The position numbers and the translations under genes are program-made. The notes below the pieces were generated by a model. The model had not been told where the DNA came from. It made no database searches and worked only from the letters and a program-made list of their open reading frames with translations. From JAJPKK01 sp963800215 (GTDB taxonomy: Bacteria; Pseudomonadota; Alphaproteobacteria; Rhizobiales; Xanthobacteraceae), in the NCBI GenBank assembly GCA_963800215.1, contig CAWCZY010000010.1, forward strand, positions 1 through 64,000: a stretch of DNA of 64,000 nucleotides. Direction: 5' to 3'. Below, one piece after another: positions 63,903 to 64,000 of this stretch (the stretch's first letter is position 1; each line of letters begins with the position of its first letter).

Positions 63903-64000
63903 ATGCAGATCGACGGTTACGACATCGACATCCTGGTCCAAGGCTTCCCCGGCAAGTCGGTTTGCCATGGCGGCCTCGGCTGGAGCACCGTGGCGCTGCT
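63903..64000 (+). CDS. MBL-fold metallo-hydrolase, start only
   Basis: The last 98 bases code for MQIDGYDIDILVQGFPGKSV followed by CHGGLGWSTVALL, the typical start of a group of MBL-fold hydrolases related to N-acyl-homoserine lactonases. The metal motif would lie beyond the window. It follows the MFS gene by 20 bases and is probably in its operon. Confidence 0.65.
   Translation, partial: MQIDGYDIDILVQGFPGKSVCHGGLGWSTVAL

Overview
The window is GC-rich DNA from an alphaproteobacterium, most likely a Hyphomicrobiales member close to Bradyrhizobium, Rhodopseudomonas or Xanthobacteraceae. This rests on a fixL-fixJ-fixK oxygen circuit with FixK-type boxes, a ctrA/chpT cell-cycle locus with GANTC sites, an EipA (DUF1134) protein, a DUF6460 protein, a ligase-associated exonuclease/ATP-dependent ligase pair, and many Tat-exported enzymes and Bug-type binding proteins. 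No tRNA, rRNA or CRISPR array was recognised.

Layout. 1-2.6 kb is decaying DNA: a broken ABC-2 permease, the tail of a Bug protein and a wrecked ABC substrate-binding gene. 2.6-5.3 kb holds an outer-membrane porin-like gene with an inverted truncated copy, a cupredoxin and a metallophosphoesterase. 5.4-6.2 kb is a TumE/TumA toxin-antitoxin pair. 6.2-15.2 kb is a low-oxygen island: three small c-type cytochromes, a CBS-BON protein, an Mla-type lipid ABC transporter (STAS-MlaE, MlaF, MlaD fused to a PqiC-like domain), a lone receiver, fixJ, fixL and fixK. Two FixK-type boxes and one 40-bp element repeated upstream of fixK and of a cytochrome gene tie it together. 15.3-23 kb has a kinase-like protein, a methyltransferase, the exonuclease/ligase repair pair, a LexA-like regulator and a broken GNAT gene.

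23-33 kb is a metabolic accessory region rich in Tat-exported enzymes (PrpD-like, epoxide hydrolase) with a CDF metal exporter and the first of two unusual heme-plus-propeller proteins. 33.4-41.7 kb carries ligA and recN, separated by about 4.4 kb of accessory genes. 42-49.7 kb is the cell-cycle block: a small membrane protein behind a CtrA-like box, an ECF sigma/anti-sigma pair, fliJ, ctrA, cynS, a CheY-like receiver, chpT, cysQ and eipA, followed by a large coiled-coil protein with five internal repeats. 51.8-64 kb has a Bug protein, a deacetylase, a hydrolase, an ABC importer, a patatin/macrodomain operon, zur with a Zur-like palindrome, the second heme-propeller protein, an MFS transporter and the start of an MBL-fold hydrolase.

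A caution for users: at least fifteen single- or two-base shifts break ten loci, eleven of them between 34 and 44.5 kb and including ligA and recN. Many are probably assembly errors, so 'pseudogene' labels there mean 'frame broken in this sequence', not 'shown to be dead'.
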